NCBI GenBank assembly: GCA_013361595.1
Contig: JABFXT010000798.1
Coordinates: forward strand, 1-8,172
Direction of reading: 5' to 3'
DNA from: Nocardia sp.
Lineage (GTDB): Bacteria; Actinomycetota; Actinomycetes; Mycobacteriales; Mycobacteriaceae
Length of the DNA stretch: 8,172 bases
The notes beneath the pieces were generated by a model. It worked only from the letters and a program-made list of their open reading frames with translations. It was not told where the DNA came from and made no database searches. Positions 7,095 through 8,172 of the stretch are shown in pieces. The stretch's first letter is position 1, and each line of letters starts with the position of its first letter. The position numbers and the translations under genes are program-made.

Positions 7095-8172
7095 TCATTC
7101 CGCCGTACTACCGGCCGCCGCGAGATCCTGCCCCCGTAGCCGCTGCGAGATGACCTGGGTGATGCCGTCACCGCGCATACTCACGCCGTAGAGCGCGTCG
7201 GCGATCTCCATCGTCGGCTTCTGGTGGGTGATGACGATCAGCTGGCTCTTCTCCCGCAACTGTTCGAACAGCCCGATGAGGCGGCGCAGATTGGTGTCGT
7301 CGAGCGCCGCCTCCACCTCGTCCATGACATAGAAGGGCGAAGGACGGGCACGGAAGATGGCGACCAGCAACGCCACCGCGGTCAGCGATTTCTCGCCACC
7401 GGAGAGCAGCGACAGCCGCTTCACCTTCTTACCGGGCGGCCGGGCCTCCACTTCGATACCGGTGGTGAGCATATCGGTGGGATCGGTCAGCAGCAGCCGG
7501 CCGTCGCCGCCGGGGAACAGGGCCGCGAAGACCTGGACGAACTCGCGTTCCACGTCGGCGTAGGCGTCGGTGAACACCTGCAGGATCCGGGAATCGACCT
7601 CGGCGACCACGTCCAGCAGGTCCTGGCGGGCCTTCTTGACGTCCTCGAGCTGTGTGGCCAGGAAGTTGTAGCGCTCCTCGAGCGCCGCGAACTCCTCCAG
7701 CGCCAGCGGGTTGACCTTGCCGAGGGTGGCCAGATCCTTCTCGGCACGTTTGGCGCGGCGCTCCTGGGAGGCGCGGTCGAACGGCATCGGCGCGGGCGCG
7801 GTGACCTGTTCACCGCGCTCTTTCGCCTGCTCGTACTCGCGTATCTCGAGCTCGCTGGGCGGTAGCGCGGCCTGCGGACCGTATTCGGCGATCAGATCGT
7901 CGAGTGCGATACCGAACTGTTCGGCGATGGTCGCTTCCAGCTGTTCGATCCGCAGCGCCGCCTGCGCTTTGGCGACCTCGTCGCGATGCACCGCGTCGGT
8001 GAGCTGTCCGAGCTGGGCGCTCAGGGCCCGTACCCGTTCTTTGATCCGGTCCACCTGACCGGCGCATTCGGTGCGCCGCCGGACCAGTTCGTCGCGACGG
8101 CCGGCGGCGGCCGCCACCACCTTCTCGAGTTCGGCGGCCAGATCCGCACCGGACTCGGCGACCGCCGCGGCC
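7095..8172 (-). CDS. smc: Smc, chromosome segregation ATPase, C-terminal part (5' end outside window)
   Basis: Smc dimers form the ring of the condensin complex that compacts and separates chromosomes. The frame is open to the window edge, so 358 C-terminal residues are visible of a protein normally near 1,200 aa; the GTG at 8120 is internal. The visible part starts with an Ala/Glu-rich coiled-coil arm (returning strand), passes the conserved [10 protein letters not shown] segment, and ends in the C-terminal ABC half. This has the signature LSGGEKS (7406-7386), Walker B FYVMDE (7334-7317), D-loop ALDDTN (7307-7290) and switch ITHQK (7232-7218). The Walker A half lies beyond the edge. The last residues, [13 protein letters not shown], are a short variable tail. 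All catalytic motifs of this half are intact. It is followed by a hairpin and the convergent DUF2237 gene, so it is not read into ftsY without passing a terminator-like structure. Confidence 0.96.
   Translation of the reverse strand, partial: AAAVAESGADLAAELEKVVAAAAGRRDELVRRRTECAGQVDRIKERVRALSAQLGQLTDAVHRDEVAKAQAALRIEQLEATIAEQFGIALDDLIAEYGPQAALPPSELEIREYEQAKERGEQVTAPAPMPFDRASQERRAKRAEKDLATLGKVNPLALEEFAALEERYNFLATQLEDVKKARQDLLDVVAEVDSRILQVFTDAYADVEREFVQVFAALFPGGDGRLLLTDPTDMLTTGIEVEARPPGKKVKRLSLLSGGEKSLTAVALLVAIFRARPSPFYVMDEVEAALDDTNLRRLIGLFEQLREKSQLIVITHQKPTMEIADALYGVSMRGDGITQVISQRLRGQDLAAAGSTAE

Overview
The window is a GC-rich chromosomal segment of an actinobacterium. Protein similarity and gene order (smc, ftsY, amt, glnB/glnK, glnD) match what I remember of the Mycobacteriales, and a Nocardia-like genome fits best. 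Starts are mostly GTG. No tRNA, rRNA, insertion sequence, CRISPR array or phage gene is visible, and composition looks even throughout.

Layout on the minus strand, from the right edge leftwards: the C-terminal part of smc (SMC/condensin ATPase, cut by the window edge), ftsY (signal recognition particle receptor), amt (ammonium transporter), glnB/glnK (PII signal protein), glnD (PII-modifying enzyme), and a 112-aa gene of unknown function that ends before two GC-rich hairpins at the left edge. One gene lies on the plus strand, a DUF2237 protein at 6660-7049. It sits between smc and ftsY, convergent with smc and divergent from ftsY.

The amt-glnB-glnD cluster is the ammonium-sensing module. Amt imports ammonium, PII docks on Amt and reports nitrogen status, and GlnD modifies and demodifies PII at Tyr51. 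All key residues are present: twin histidines in Amt, Arg47/Tyr51/Lys90 in PII, and the nucleotidyltransferase, HD and double ACT domains in GlnD. The amt leader carries a four-half-site array with exact 11-bp phasing (4807-4844) that matches the GlnR nitrogen-regulator pattern. It explains how the operon is probably switched on in nitrogen starvation. amt and glnB are translationally coupled. glnB and glnD are separated by 96 nt holding a strong hairpin, and glnD has no Shine-Dalgarno sequence, which suggests that GlnD is made at a lower level than PII.

Smc and FtsY are housekeeping genes (chromosome segregation; co-translational membrane targeting). FtsY has an N-terminal membrane anchor and a long, low-complexity linker with internal short repeats. 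No intergenic stretch exceeds 300 bases. The longest is 199 nt (4734-4932), holding the amt regulatory region. I see no complete unknown multi-gene system here. The least-explained items are the 112-aa gene, the DUF2237 gene with a possible leaderless start, and the non-coding regulatory structures.
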